The notes under the pieces: model-generated
Database searches by the model: none
What the model was told of the DNA's origin: nothing
Seen by the model: the letters and a program-made list of their open reading frames with translations, nothing else
DNA from: CAVPGH01 sp046726955
Lineage (GTDB): Bacteria; Acidobacteriota; Vicinamibacteria; Fen-336
DNA length: 18,825 nucleotides
Direction of reading: 5' to 3'
NCBI GenBank assembly: GCA_046726955.1
Contig: JBKPBQ010000303.1
Span: forward strand, 1-18,825
Made by a program: the position numbers and the translations under genes
Part shown: piece after piece, positions 1-7,528 of the stretch
Numbering within the stretch: position 1 is the stretch's first letter
Layout: the number at the start of each line of letters is the position of its first letter

Positions 1-655
1 GGCCGCGGCCGTCCCGGCCCGCGGCGCGTGCGTCGATCCGGACGAACGTGCGCTCGCCGCCGAACGACAGCCGGCGGACCCACGTGCTGGGCCAGGCCGT
101 GAGCTCGCGCGGATCCATCGCGCGGACCGCGAGCCGCTCGAAGCCCGCTTCGGAGTAGCCGCGGGCGAGCGCGCTCGTCAGGTGCAACGGATCCAGCGAT
201 GGAATCCCGAGACGGAGGAGCTCCGCCTGGTCGCGAAGGGGATGGCTCCCCAGGACGATCGTCAGCCGACCGCCGGGCTGACAAAGAGAGCGGAGGCCGC
301 GTAACGGCTCGACGGAGGGGCCAGCCACCACCGCGAGCAGGCTGCCCCACGGCAGCACGACGGTGAGCCGATCGCAGGCTCCGGCGAGCTCGACGGGAAG
401 CGTCTCGGCGGCGGCCCGGACGTAGACGAGGTTGGCGAGGCCGGCGCGAGACGCGCGGCCGGACAGCTCGCGAAGACGGGAAGCGTCGGCGTCGACCCCG
501 ATGAAGAGCCGATCGGCCTCGGCGCGCGCCCAGGCGAGGGGCAGGCGTCCGTCTCCCGTTCCGAGGTCGATCGTGACCCGGCCCGCGAAGCGGGAGAGAA
601 CGTCTCAGAATCAGTGGTCGGAGCGCTCGAGGCGCTTGCCGCGGACGATGTCCAT
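1..655 (-). pseudogene. KamB/NpmA-type 16S rRNA (adenine-1408-N1)-methyltransferase, interrupted by two in-frame TGA codons; 3' end at window edge
   Basis: Read from the ATG at 655, the frame starts MDIVRGKRLERSDH, then TGA (codon 15), F, TGA (codon 17), and is open from there to base 2 (218 codons; family proteins are about 215-219). The SAM motif IDLGTGDG ends at codon 36, the same numbering as I recall for NpmA. GVDAD (53-57), a YVRAAAETLP stretch, LPWGSLL (Trp103) and the C-terminal TWVRRLSFGGERTF (Trp192) match the family's cofactor loops and the two tryptophans that clamp the flipped adenine. Intact members methylate A1408 in the decoding site and confer aminoglycoside resistance. No ATG, GTG or TTG lies between the second TGA and the SAM motif, so a downstream restart cannot rescue it. 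The spacing is unchanged, so the defect is either two substitutions or a compensated pair of small frameshifts; the +1 frame there reads TDSETF, which looks family-like. Family call is firm; whether it is a real pseudogene or a sequence error is open. Confidence 0.85.
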
Positions 656-674
656 ACTCTTGATCCTCTACTCC

Positions 675-683
675 AGGGTAGCA
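675..683 (-). promoter_or_regulatory. Possible extended -10 promoter of the rRNA methyltransferase
   Basis: On the minus strand the sequence TGCTACCCT carries the TGn extension plus a weak -10 hexamer (TACCCT) about 20 bases before the ATG at 655. The TGC-TA arrangement resembles the two tRNA promoters in this window. The hexamer itself matches the consensus poorly, so this is tentative. Confidence 0.3.
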
Positions 684-720
684 CCGGAGAACGGGCCCTG
701 CCCGAACCGCCCGGACGCGT

Positions 721-726
721 TATGAT
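721..726 (+). promoter_or_regulatory. -10 box TATGAT placed for a leaderless kinase mRNA
   Basis: TATGAT differs from the consensus TATAAT at one base and ends six bases before the GTG at 732, so transcription would begin at or within a base or two of the start codon. There is no purine-rich Shine-Dalgarno sequence in front of that GTG, which agrees with leaderless initiation. No good -35 box is visible 16-18 bases upstream. Confidence 0.4.
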
Positions 727-731
727 CGCCA

Positions 732-3134
732 GTGTCGGACAAGTCTGAGAAGACAGCGCGGGGACCGCTGCGGGCGCTCGGCGACTGGCTGAGGGGCACC
801 GCACCTTCCCAGACGGCAGCGACTCCCCCGCCCGTCTCCGATCCCTCGCTCGAGATCCTCCCGGAAGAAATCCCCGCCCGGATCGGACACTACGCGATCC
901 TCCGCAAGCTCGGCCAGGGCGGGATGGGCATCGTCTACGCCGCCCGCGACGAGCGGCTGGAGCGCACGGTCGCGCTCAAGACGATGGAGTCGCTCGCCAG
1001 CGACGAGACAGGCCGCAAGCGCTTCTGGCGCGAGGCGCGCGCGGCGGCGAGTGTCAGCCACCCGAACATCTGCCAGCTCTACGAGATCGGGGAGGAAGAC
1101 GGACGGCTCTTCATCGTGATGGAGCTGCTCGAGGGCGAGCCGCTCGGCGAGCGGATGCGGCGCGGGGCGTTCAGCGTGGCCGAGGCGACACCGATCGGAC
1201 TCGGTATCCTCGGCGCGCTCGCAGCGCTCCACGCCCGCGGCATCGTCCATCGCGACCTGAAGCCCTCGAACGTGTTCCTCACGCCGCACGGCGTGAAGCT
1301 CCTCGACTTCGGCCTCGCCAAGTCGGCTCCCCTGGAGAACTCGCCGTCGCCCCTCTCCGTCGACGAGCTGACGCGCACGGGTGTCTTCGTGGGCACGCCC
1401 CGCTACATGGCTCCCGAGCAGGTCACCGGCGATCCAGTGGACGCCCGAGCCGACCTGTTCGCGACGGGGGCGATCCTCTTCGAGATGCTCGCGGGCCGCC
1501 CGGCCTTCGCCGGCCGGACGCTCGTCGAGATCCTCCACGCGACGCTCCACGAGCAGCCCCCCGCCCTGAGCGGCTCGCCCGCGGTCGTGTCGGCCGACCG
1601 CGCGATACGCCACGCGCTCGGGAAGCGCCCGGCGGAGAGGTTCCCGTCGGCGGAGGCGATGGCGGACGAGCTCCGCGCCGTGGCCGGCGTGTCGGGAGCG
1701 GATACCCCGGCGCTCGCCCGCGCGCTCACTCGGCTCGTCGTCCTTCCCTTCCGGGTGCTGCGTCCCGATCCGGAGACGGACTTCCTGGCCTTCAGCCTCT
1801 CCGATGCGATCGCCACGTCGCTCTCCACCATCAGCTCGCTGATCGTCCGCTCCAGCGCGACCGCCGCGCGGTTCGCCGGTGAGACGCCCGATCTCAAGGC
1901 TGTCGCCGCCGAGGCCGACGTGGACCGCGTCGTGATGGGAACGATCCTGCGCGCGGGCGACCAGCTGCGCGCCACCGCGCAGCTCGTCGAGGCGCCCTCG
2001 GGGACGTTGCTCTCCTCGGAGACGGTGCAGGGCTCGCTCGGCGATCTCTTCCGCCTGCAGGACGACGTCGCCCGCAAGGTAGTCGATGCTCTCTCGGCCT
2101 CGCTGGGCGCAGAAGTTTCGTCCCCGACGATGGATGCGCCGCGGGACGGCGGCGCCTACCAGCTCTACCTGCGCGCCAACCAGCTCGCCAAGACCTACGA
2201 CGGCCTGCCGGAAGCGCGCGACCTCTACCTGCGCGCCCTCGAGCTCGACTCCAGGTTCGCCCCCGCCTGGGCCCACCTCGGCCGGGCGTACCGCGTCATC
2301 GGCAAGTACTTCGACGACTCGACGGGAAACTTCGGAAAGGCGGAGCCCGCGTTCCGCCGGGCCCTCGAGCTCAACCCGCGGCTCACCGTGGCCCACAAGT
2401 TCTTCGCGCAGCTCGAGGCCGACAAGGGCCAGGCTACGGAGGCCGTGGTGCGCCTCCTCCGTGAAGCCGACCGCCACGGCAACGACCCCGAGCTCTTCGC
2501 GGGCCTCGTCCACGCGTGCCGGTACTGCGGCCTATACGATCAGGCGATCGCCGCCCACGAGGAGGCCCGACGTCTGGACCCGAACGTCCCCACGAGCATC
2601 GAGCAGACGGTCCTCATGACCGGCGACGTCGAGACGCTTCTCGCCTCCGAGCAGCGTCCTCTCGGGGGCAGCGGCGACGAGGGGATCCGGGTCATCGGCC
2701 TCGGCCTCGCAGGCCGGCGTGACGAGGCGCGCGCCCGGCTGCGGAACATCCGCGAGATGCGGGCGATTCCCGCGTTCCTGCCCTGGACGCAATACTTGAT
2801 GGCGTGGCTCGACGGTCGCGTCGAGGAAATGATGAGAGGGATGCTCGACGTCAGCCGCCTGAAGATCCGGGAGGACCCCGAGGCCATCTTCCAGGAGGGC
2901 TGGCTGCTCTGCGACGTCGGCGCCCACGACCGGGGTCTGCCCCACCTCCGACGCGCCGTGGACCGCGGCTACTTCGCCGCTCCCGCTCTCGCGGGTCGTC
3001 CGCAATTCGACGGCCTCCGCGGCGACGCGGAGTTCCAGAAGGTGCTCGCCGATGCCCAGGAGGGTCGGGAGAAGGCCCTCGCCGCGTTCCGCGAGGCCGG
3101 CGGGGAGCGGCTTCTCGGCAAGCAGCCGTCGTGA
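732..3134 (+). CDS. Ser/Thr protein kinase with TolB-like domain and TPR repeats
   Basis: An 800-residue PknB-type (Hanks) kinase. The glycine loop GQGGMG is at 61-66, the ATP lysine at 83 (VALK), the catalytic loop HRDLKPSN at 173-180, DFG at 192-194 and APEQ at 227-230, so the kinase should be active. Residues about 334-460 (VVLPFRVL..., a DRVVMGTILRAGDQLRATAQL stretch) form the TolB-like domain often found after kinases or cyclases in Acidobacteriota. The rest, about 470-790, is helical TPR sequence (for example the AWAHLGRAYRVIGKYF region). I see no membrane segment, unlike the usual PknB layout, so it is probably cytosolic. The GTG start gives a plausible short disordered N-terminus. The stop overlaps the next start (GTGA), so the downstream DinB-like gene is probably co-translated. 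Its substrate is unknown. Confidence 0.93.
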   Translation: MSDKSEKTARGPLRALGDWLRGTAPSQTAATPPPVSDPSLEILPEEIPARIGHYAILRKLGQGGMGIVYAARDERLERTVALKTMESLASDETGRKRFWREARAAASVSHPNICQLYEIGEEDGRLFIVMELLEGEPLGERMRRGAFSVAEATPIGLGILGALAALHARGIVHRDLKPSNVFLTPHGVKLLDFGLAKSAPLENSPSPLSVDELTRTGVFVGTPRYMAPEQVTGDPVDARADLFATGAILFEMLAGRPAFAGRTLVEILHATLHEQPPALSGSPAVVSADRAIRHALGKRPAERFPSAEAMADELRAVAGVSGADTPALARALTRLVVLPFRVLRPDPETDFLAFSLSDAIATSLSTISSLIVRSSATAARFAGETPDLKAVAAEADVDRVVMGTILRAGDQLRATAQLVEAPSGTLLSSETVQGSLGDLFRLQDDVARKVVDALSASLGAEVSSPTMDAPRDGGAYQLYLRANQLAKTYDGLPEARDLYLRALELDSRFAPAWAHLGRAYRVIGKYFDDSTGNFGKAEPAFRRALELNPRLTVAHKFFAQLEADKGQATEAVVRLLREADRHGNDPELFAGLVHACRYCGLYDQAIAAHEEARRLDPNVPTSIEQTVLMTGDVETLLASEQRPLGGSGDEGIRVIGLGLAGRRDEARARLRNIREMRAIPAFLPWTQYLMAWLDGRVEEMMRGMLDVSRLKIREDPEAIFQEGWLLCDVGAHDRGLPHLRRAVDRGYFAAPALAGRPQFDGLRGDAEFQKVLADAQEGREKALAAFREAGGERLLGKQPS

Positions 3135-3589
3135 AGACGCTCGCCCGGCCGAACGACAAGGCCGAGATACTCCGCCGGCTGGAGAGCCTGCAACCAGCCA
3201 GCGCGCGCCGCTGGGGCCGGATGTCACCTCACCAGGCGGTCTGCCATCTGAGCGACTCCTTCCGCATGTGCCTCGGGCAGAAGGAGGCGCGCCCGCGTCG
3301 GAGCTGGGCCTGGCGCACGATCGTCAAGCCGATCGCCCTCTACACACCGATCCCGTGGCCCCGCGGCGTCCAGACCCGGCCGGAGCTCGACCAGGAGTGC
3401 GACGGAACGAAACCGGCCGATTTCTCCGCCGACGTCGCGGCGCTCGTCGCCCTTCTCGAGCGCGTCGCGGCGCCGCCGCCTCCGTTCGGCGGCCGCGCCC
3501 ACCCCACCTTCGGCGCGATGTCCGATGCGGACTGGCTGCGCTGGGGCTACCTCCACATGGACCACCACCTGCGCCAGTTCGGAGCCTAG
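3131..3589 (+). CDS. DinB-superfamily (DUF1569-like) protein
   Basis: A 152-residue protein whose GTG start overlaps the kinase stop in a GTGA. It has the DinB four-helix pattern with conserved histidines: MSPHQAVCHLSDSFRM near residue 35 and HMDHHLRQF at the C-terminus, where members bind a metal ion. DUF1569-like members resemble thiol-dependent S-transferases or hydrolases, but no reaction can be assigned here. Coupling to the kinase gene makes a shared stress or detoxification role possible; that is inference. The length is normal for the family and nothing is missing. Confidence 0.75.
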   Translation: MKTLARPNDKAEILRRLESLQPASARRWGRMSPHQAVCHLSDSFRMCLGQKEARPRRSWAWRTIVKPIALYTPIPWPRGVQTRPELDQECDGTKPADFSADVAALVALLERVAAPPPPFGGRAHPTFGAMSDADWLRWGYLHMDHHLRQFGA

Positions 3590-3598
3590 CGACGCGCC

Positions 3599-3607
3599 TG
3601 CTATCAT
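3599..3607 (+). promoter_or_regulatory. Extended -10 promoter of tRNA-Pro
   Basis: TGCTATCAT combines a TG extension with a -10 hexamer (TATCAT) and ends nine bases before the tRNA. The second tRNA cluster in this window has almost the same element (TGCTAGAAT), which supports it as a real promoter type. Confidence 0.5.
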
Positions 3608-3616
3608 CGACGTCAT

Positions 3617-3693
3617 CGGGGCGTAGCGCAGCCTGGTAGCGCACCTGCCTTGGGCGCAGGTGGTCGGCGGTTCAAATCCGCCCGCCCCGACCA
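3617..3693 (+). tRNA. tRNA-Pro (anticodon TGG)
   Basis: The full cloverleaf is visible. Acceptor CGGGGCG (3617-3623) pairs with CGCCCCG (3683-3689). The anticodon stem CCTGC/GCAGG closes the loop CTTGGGC with anticodon TGG. The T arm contains GGTTCAAATCC. The discriminator is A3690 and the CCA end is encoded at 3691-3693. It reads proline CCA codons and, with wobble, other CCN codons. Confidence 0.96.
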
Positions 3694-3713
3694 ACGCCTT
3701 CCATATCGAGCAA

Positions 3714-4061
3714 ATGGCCGCCGAGACCGCATACCGCGACGAGAGCAGCGCACCGAGCCGGGAGGAGATCGACCGCGAGACCGGCCTCGTGCTGCTCGAG
3801 TTCGGCACCACGTGGTGCGGACACTGTCGCGCGATAGCGCGGCGGGTCGCGGAGCTGCTCGACCAGCATCCCGAGGTGAAGCACGTCAAGGTCGAGGACG
3901 GCCCCGGCCGCCCGCTCGGCCGCTCGTTCGAGGTACGGCTCTGGCCGAGCTTCGTGTTCCTGCGCAACGGACAAGTCGTGCGACAGCTCGCCCGTCCCAG
4001 CTACGCGGCGCTCGACGAAGGCTTCCGCGCGCTCACCGACCCGCCCCGGCCTGACCGCTAG
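3714..4061 (+). CDS. Thioredoxin-family protein
   Basis: A 115-residue single-domain thioredoxin-fold protein with the redox motif WCGHC at 34-38 (cysteines 35 and 38) and the cis-proline before the second half of the sheet at Pro78 (LWPSFVFL). The His in the CGHC pair, as in eukaryotic disulfide isomerases, usually gives a more oxidising potential than the CGPC of TrxA. No signal peptide is visible, so it is probably cytoplasmic. I start at the ATG at 3714 because the longer reading frame runs back into the tRNA. It lies 20 bases after the tRNA CCA end and could share its transcript. Confidence 0.88.
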   Translation: MAAETAYRDESSAPSREEIDRETGLVLLEFGTTWCGHCRAIARRVAELLDQHPEVKHVKVEDGPGRPLGRSFEVRLWPSFVFLRNGQVVRQLARPSYAALDEGFRALTDPPRPDR

Positions 4062-4112
4062 CGCAAAAAAGAGGTACCGAGTGCGCGCCGCGGGAGTAAG
4101 CTGGGGCCGAAG

Positions 4113-5354
4113 GTGTCGTTCGTCGTGCGTAAGAAGGAAATCGTCCTCCTCCTCCCCAGTGCCGGAGCGGCCCTCGGAGACATCCTGCCCCTGGCCCGGC
4201 TGGGAGGCGTGCTCGCCGATCGTGGGCATTCGGTAACACAGGTCCTCGCGCAGAAGACGAGAGCCGCCCTCGAGTCCTCCGTCGGTCTCGACGAGCGTTT
4301 CCGCGTCGAGATCTTCCCCGAAGCGAGCGAGCCCCGGTACGAGTGGGTCCGGCGGCTTCCCATCCCCTCCCGTCGGCTCATCGCGTACACGCTCGTCCAC
4401 GTCGTCCCGGAGTCGTTCGCCAAGCGGGACGTCCTGGTCGACGTCGCCAGGCGACGAGCGAGCGTGGACGTGGTCGTCGGCAACTGCGTTGGGATGGAGG
4501 ACCTCAGCCTCTCCCACGGCTTCGCGCAGATCGCGGTCAGCCCGTCGCCCTACGGCGCCGCCGTCTGGAAGCGACCGGAGTACCGGGCAGTCTGGAACTT
4601 CTGCGCCCACGTCACCGAACGGCTCGTCGTCAAGCCCGCGCTCCAGCGACGGGGCGTCCGATCATTGCCCAGCCCAGGCCGATCGCGGGTGCTCGGGCTC
4701 TGGTCTCCGCACTTCCTGGGCAGCGGCGCCGGGGGACGCGTCAGCTGGGAAGCGCTCGGGTTCCCGCCGCCTCGCGCGTCCGCGCTCCCGCCGCCGCTCG
4801 AAGCCTTCCTTCGGGCGGGCCCCCCTCCGGTCGTGTTCTCCCTCGGGTCCTACACGGCGTCCGTCGGCCTCGATCGTCTGATCCGGCTGGCCAGAGACGT
4901 GGCCGACAAGCTCTCCTGCCGCGTCGTTGTGACGACACTGCAGCCGGAGGCTTCTCCGCCGCCGGAGACGCTGCCCGACTCGATTCTCCTCACCGCGTTC
5001 GTCAGCCTCGACGATCTGCTTCCCCGAGCCCGGGCCGTCGTCCATCACGCGGGCATCGGCACCACGGCCTGCGCCTTGCGTGCCGGCATCCCGTCCGTGC
5101 TCGCGCCGATGGCTTTCGATCAGCCCTTCAACGCCCGACGCTGCGCCGACCTCGGCGCGGGCGTGATCGTGGAGCCGCTGACCCCGGTGGACAGCGCGGC
5201 CCTCGTCGACGCGGTGGCGAGGGTCTGCCGCGATGGCCATCGGCAGTCGCTGCAATGGATCTCGCGGCAGATCCGTGGCGAGGACGGCCTCCTCGCCGCC
5301 GCCGCGCGAATCGAGCAGCTGCCCGCCCGACACGCCCTCGCCGCCGGCGCCTGA
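4113..5354 (+). CDS. GT1-family (UDP-glucuronosyl/glucosyltransferase-like) glycosyltransferase
   Basis: A 413-residue GT-B protein of the MGT/UGT type. The N-terminal half begins with the acceptor-domain strand KKEIVLLLPSAGAALGDILPLA (the glycine-containing first loop). The C-terminal half holds the donor-binding block HHAGIGTTACALRAGIPSVL (311-330) followed by FDQPFNA (335-341), the usual place for nucleotide-sugar contacts. Such enzymes move a sugar from a UDP- or dTDP-sugar to a small lipophilic acceptor; neither substrate can be read from the sequence. The GTG at 4113 is used; a GTG at 4125 in the same frame is an alternative. It converges on the DUF1259 gene with only seven bases between the stops. 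Confidence 0.85.
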   Translation: MSFVVRKKEIVLLLPSAGAALGDILPLARLGGVLADRGHSVTQVLAQKTRAALESSVGLDERFRVEIFPEASEPRYEWVRRLPIPSRRLIAYTLVHVVPESFAKRDVLVDVARRRASVDVVVGNCVGMEDLSLSHGFAQIAVSPSPYGAAVWKRPEYRAVWNFCAHVTERLVVKPALQRRGVRSLPSPGRSRVLGLWSPHFLGSGAGGRVSWEALGFPPPRASALPPPLEAFLRAGPPPVVFSLGSYTASVGLDRLIRLARDVADKLSCRVVVTTLQPEASPPPETLPDSILLTAFVSLDDLLPRARAVVHHAGIGTTACALRAGIPSVLAPMAFDQPFNARRCADLGAGVIVEPLTPVDSAALVDAVARVCRDGHRQSLQWISRQIRGEDGLLAAAARIEQLPARHALAAGA

Positions 5355-5361
5355 GGAGTCT

Positions 5362-6276
5362 CTACTTCTTCTGCGTGTCGAGCGCCGCGCGGACGCCGCG
5401 GGCGAGAGACTCGGCCTTGCCTCGTCCCCAGTAGTGGAGGAACAGGTACCGCGGGCTCTCCCCCGACATGTGGTGGTGGATCGCCACGATGTTGATTCCG
5501 GCGACGCGCAAAGCCTTGAGGACGCCCTGCAGCTCGGAATCGAGCATCGCGAAGTCGCCGTCCAAGACCGCGTCGTCGTCGGTCCCGGCGAAAGCCGCCC
5601 AGGTGTTGACGCCCATCTCCTTGCCGATGTCGCAGCCGCACTCCGCCTTGGCGCTCCTCCCGATCACGACCTTGAGCATGCCGTTGTTCGCCTGTCCCTT
5701 GGCCCCGAGCGCGTCCTCGATCGGCTTCCCGGTGATGGCGCTTGCGGCGGGCAGCTTCGCGGCTCCGAAGCCCGCGGCGGGAGCGGGTGTCCGCGCGCGG
5801 ATCTCCTTCACCTTGTCGAAGGCCCGCCGCACCCCCTTGGCGAGCACGGCGGGCGCGGCCTCGCCGCCGATGTGCATGAAGTAGACCTTCGGCTCGTCGT
5901 AGAAGAAATGGTTGTGGAGGGCGGTCACCTCGAGGCCGGCGTCGAGCAGCTCGCTCAGCACCGGGTTCACCTCGTCCTGGAACAGCACGAGGTCACCCAT
6001 GACCATCGCCTTGCCCCCGTCAGCGGCCTTGAAGGACGCCCAGGACGTGAGACCCATGAACGGCGGCATCGTCCAGCCATCCACGGCAACCTTCGTGTCC
6101 GTCCTCGGGGACGTGACCTTGAAGACGCCTTCGTCCTCGATGAGCGTGCCCTTGAGCCCCGTGATCTCGTCGATCCGCGCCGTGTCGAGCTTCGGAGCCT
6201 CGCCACGTGCCGGTCCGGCCATCCCGACGGCGACGGCCAGCACGGCGGCCAGCGTCGATCCCTGTCGAGCCTTCAT
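5362..6276 (-). CDS. LppY/LpqO-family (DUF1259) exported protein
   Basis: A 304-residue protein with a clear signal peptide (about residues 1-25, ending near AGPARG-EA). It contains two copies of the DUF1259 unit. The first runs from GWTMPPFMGLTSWASF to TALHNHFFYDEPKVYFMHIGG (about 68-138) and the second from ECGCDIGKEMGVNTWAAF to VAIHHHMSGESPRYLFLHYWG (about 212-284). Each ends in a histidine cluster (121-124 and 267-269), which suggests metal or ligand binding; the family has no established reaction that I know. The start is supported by AAGGAGA eight bases upstream of the ATG. It follows chrA on the same strand after 67 bases and may be read through from that operon or have its own promoter. 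Confidence 0.85.
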   Translation of the reverse strand: MKARQGSTLAAVLAVAVGMAGPARGEAPKLDTARIDEITGLKGTLIEDEGVFKVTSPRTDTKVAVDGWTMPPFMGLTSWASFKAADGGKAMVMGDLVLFQDEVNPVLSELLDAGLEVTALHNHFFYDEPKVYFMHIGGEAAPAVLAKGVRRAFDKVKEIRARTPAPAAGFGAAKLPAASAITGKPIEDALGAKGQANNGMLKVVIGRSAKAECGCDIGKEMGVNTWAAFAGTDDDAVLDGDFAMLDSELQGVLKALRVAGINIVAIHHHMSGESPRYLFLHYWGRGKAESLARGVRAALDTQKK

Positions 6277-6308
6277 CTGCGTTCTCCTTGGGTGTGCCCC
6301 GGTCCCTG

Positions 6309-6319
6309 TAGTGTCACTA
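6309..6319. promoter_or_regulatory. Short perfect palindrome between chrA and the DUF1259 gene
   Basis: TAGTG-T-CACTA is an 11-base perfect dyad in the 67-base gap upstream of the DUF1259 gene. On the minus strand it reads TAGTGACAC, similar to the TAGTGATAC at the edge of the dyad before chrB. It may be an operator half-site, but it is short. Confidence 0.25.
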
Positions 6320-6343
6320 GTCGAAGGGTAACGCGAGTAGGCC

Positions 6344-7528
6344 TCAGAGCATCGTCTTCACGATGACGCCCACGACCCCGGCCACGAGGATTACGAGCGG
6401 CTCGGGGAGCTTGCGGAAGCGCGTGGCCGCGCCGAGCGTCGCCAGCGCGATCGCGAGTGTCGCGACGTCCACGATGGCCCGGCGGCCGAGCACGAACGCG
6501 GCGCCGGCGATCGCCCCCGTCGCCGCCGCCGTCACCCCGTCCACGAAGGACCGGATGGCCTGGTTCCTCGACCACCGCCGGAAGTGCGGTGCGGGGATCA
6601 CGGTGAAGAGGTAGCAAGGCAGGAAGGTGGCGAGAGCCGCGATCACCGCCCCCAGGGGACCGGCCACCAGGTAACCGATGAACCCGACCGTGATCACGAC
6701 CGGCCCGGGCGTGATCATGGCCACGGCCACCGCGTCCAGGAACTGCCGCTCGTTCAGCCAGCCGAGCTCGCCGACGACGCCGCCGTGGAGGAACGGCACG
6801 ATCGCGAGCCCGCTGCCGAAGACGAAGGCCCCGGCTTCGGCGAAGTACCAGCCGATGCGCCAGAGCGTGTCGGAGCTGGCGGGTCCGCCAAGACCGGACA
6901 CGAAGATCGGAGGCAGGAGAGCCAGCCCCACGGCCGGCGTCGTCTTCGTCCAAGGCGAGGCGCGGACGAGCGCCGCCACCGCCCCCGCTCCCACGAAGAC
7001 CCAGACGATCTCGGACTCCGTCCAGGCCGTCACCGCGGCGGCGATGGCGAAGAGCGTCCAGCGGAGCGAGTCGCGGCCGAGAGTGAGGCGCGTGAGCTTG
7101 ACCGCGCTGCGCGCGATGATGGCGATGACCGCGGCCCCGATCCCGTAGAAGGCGCCCTGGATCCAGTCGAGCCCGCCGAACCGGATATAGCCGATCGCGA
7201 GGGCCAGGACCATGGCGAACGACGGAAGGACGAAGGCCGCGCCCACCAGAGCCGCGCCCGCGGCGCCGCCGCGCGCCCATCCGAGATACATGGCGAGTTG
7301 GGCGGCGAGCGGGCCGGGGGCGAGCTGGGCGAGAGCCAGTCCCTCGCGGTACTCCTCCGCCGTGAACCACCGGCGCCGCTCCACGAGGTCGCGCTGCATG
7401 AAGCCCACGAGTGCTATCGGTCCCCCGAAGCCCGTCGTCCCGAGACCGAGGAAGTAGAGGGCGAGGCCCGAGAGCGTGCACGAGGCGCGGTCGCCGGATC
7501 CCTCCTCGCCCTCCGCCTCCACACTCAC
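6344..7528 (-). CDS. chrA: Chromate efflux transporter ChrA (long, two-domain type)
   Basis: A 394-residue inner-membrane protein with about ten or more hydrophobic segments. It has the duplicated CHR domain: GTTGFGGPIALVGFMQRDLV with LAQLAPGP in the N-terminal half, and AFVFGSGLAIVPFL with AMITPGPVVITVGFIGYL in the C-terminal half. These FGG/FGSG and PGP motifs are the signature of proton-driven chromate exporters. I start at the GTG at 7528, which overlaps the upstream stop (GTGA); another GTG lies two codons on. The long upstream extension of this frame is low-complexity Arg/Gly sequence antisense-like in character and is not coding. It is the last gene of the chrB operon. Confidence 0.93.
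   Translation of the reverse strand: MSVEAEGEEGSGDRASCTLSGLALYFLGLGTTGFGGPIALVGFMQRDLVERRRWFTAEEYREGLALAQLAPGPLAAQLAMYLGWARGGAAGAALVGAAFVLPSFAMVLALAIGYIRFGGLDWIQGAFYGIGAAVIAIIARSAVKLTRLTLGRDSLRWTLFAIAAAVTAWTESEIVWVFVGAGAVAALVRASPWTKTTPAVGLALLPPIFVSGLGGPASSDTLWRIGWYFAEAGAFVFGSGLAIVPFLHGGVVGELGWLNERQFLDAVAVAMITPGPVVITVGFIGYLVAGPLGAVIAALATFLPCYLFTVIPAPHFRRWSRNQAIRSFVDGVTAAATGAIAGAAFVLGRRAIVDVATLAIALATLGAATRFRKLPEPLVILVAGVVGVIVKTML

Noticed and set aside
605..613. TGA codons of the rRNA methyltransferase as selenocysteine or reassigned codons
   Set aside because: All other genes in the window use TGA as a normal stop, family members have no Cys or Sec at these positions, and no SECIS-like hairpin is evident.
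720..2513. Long minus-strand frame of 597 codons inside the kinase gene
   Set aside because: It is antisense to a gene with clear kinase, TolB and TPR motifs, its product is Arg/Glu/Gly-rich with no domain, and such shadow frames are expected at this GC content.
3617..3693. tRNA-Pro as an integration site
   Set aside because: No integrase gene, no duplicated tRNA 3' end and no mobile-element cargo are visible nearby.
4061..4086. GCGCA / TGCGC inverted repeat after the thioredoxin gene
   Set aside because: The arms are only five bases and the A-tract is in the loop, not after the stem, so it is not an intrinsic terminator.
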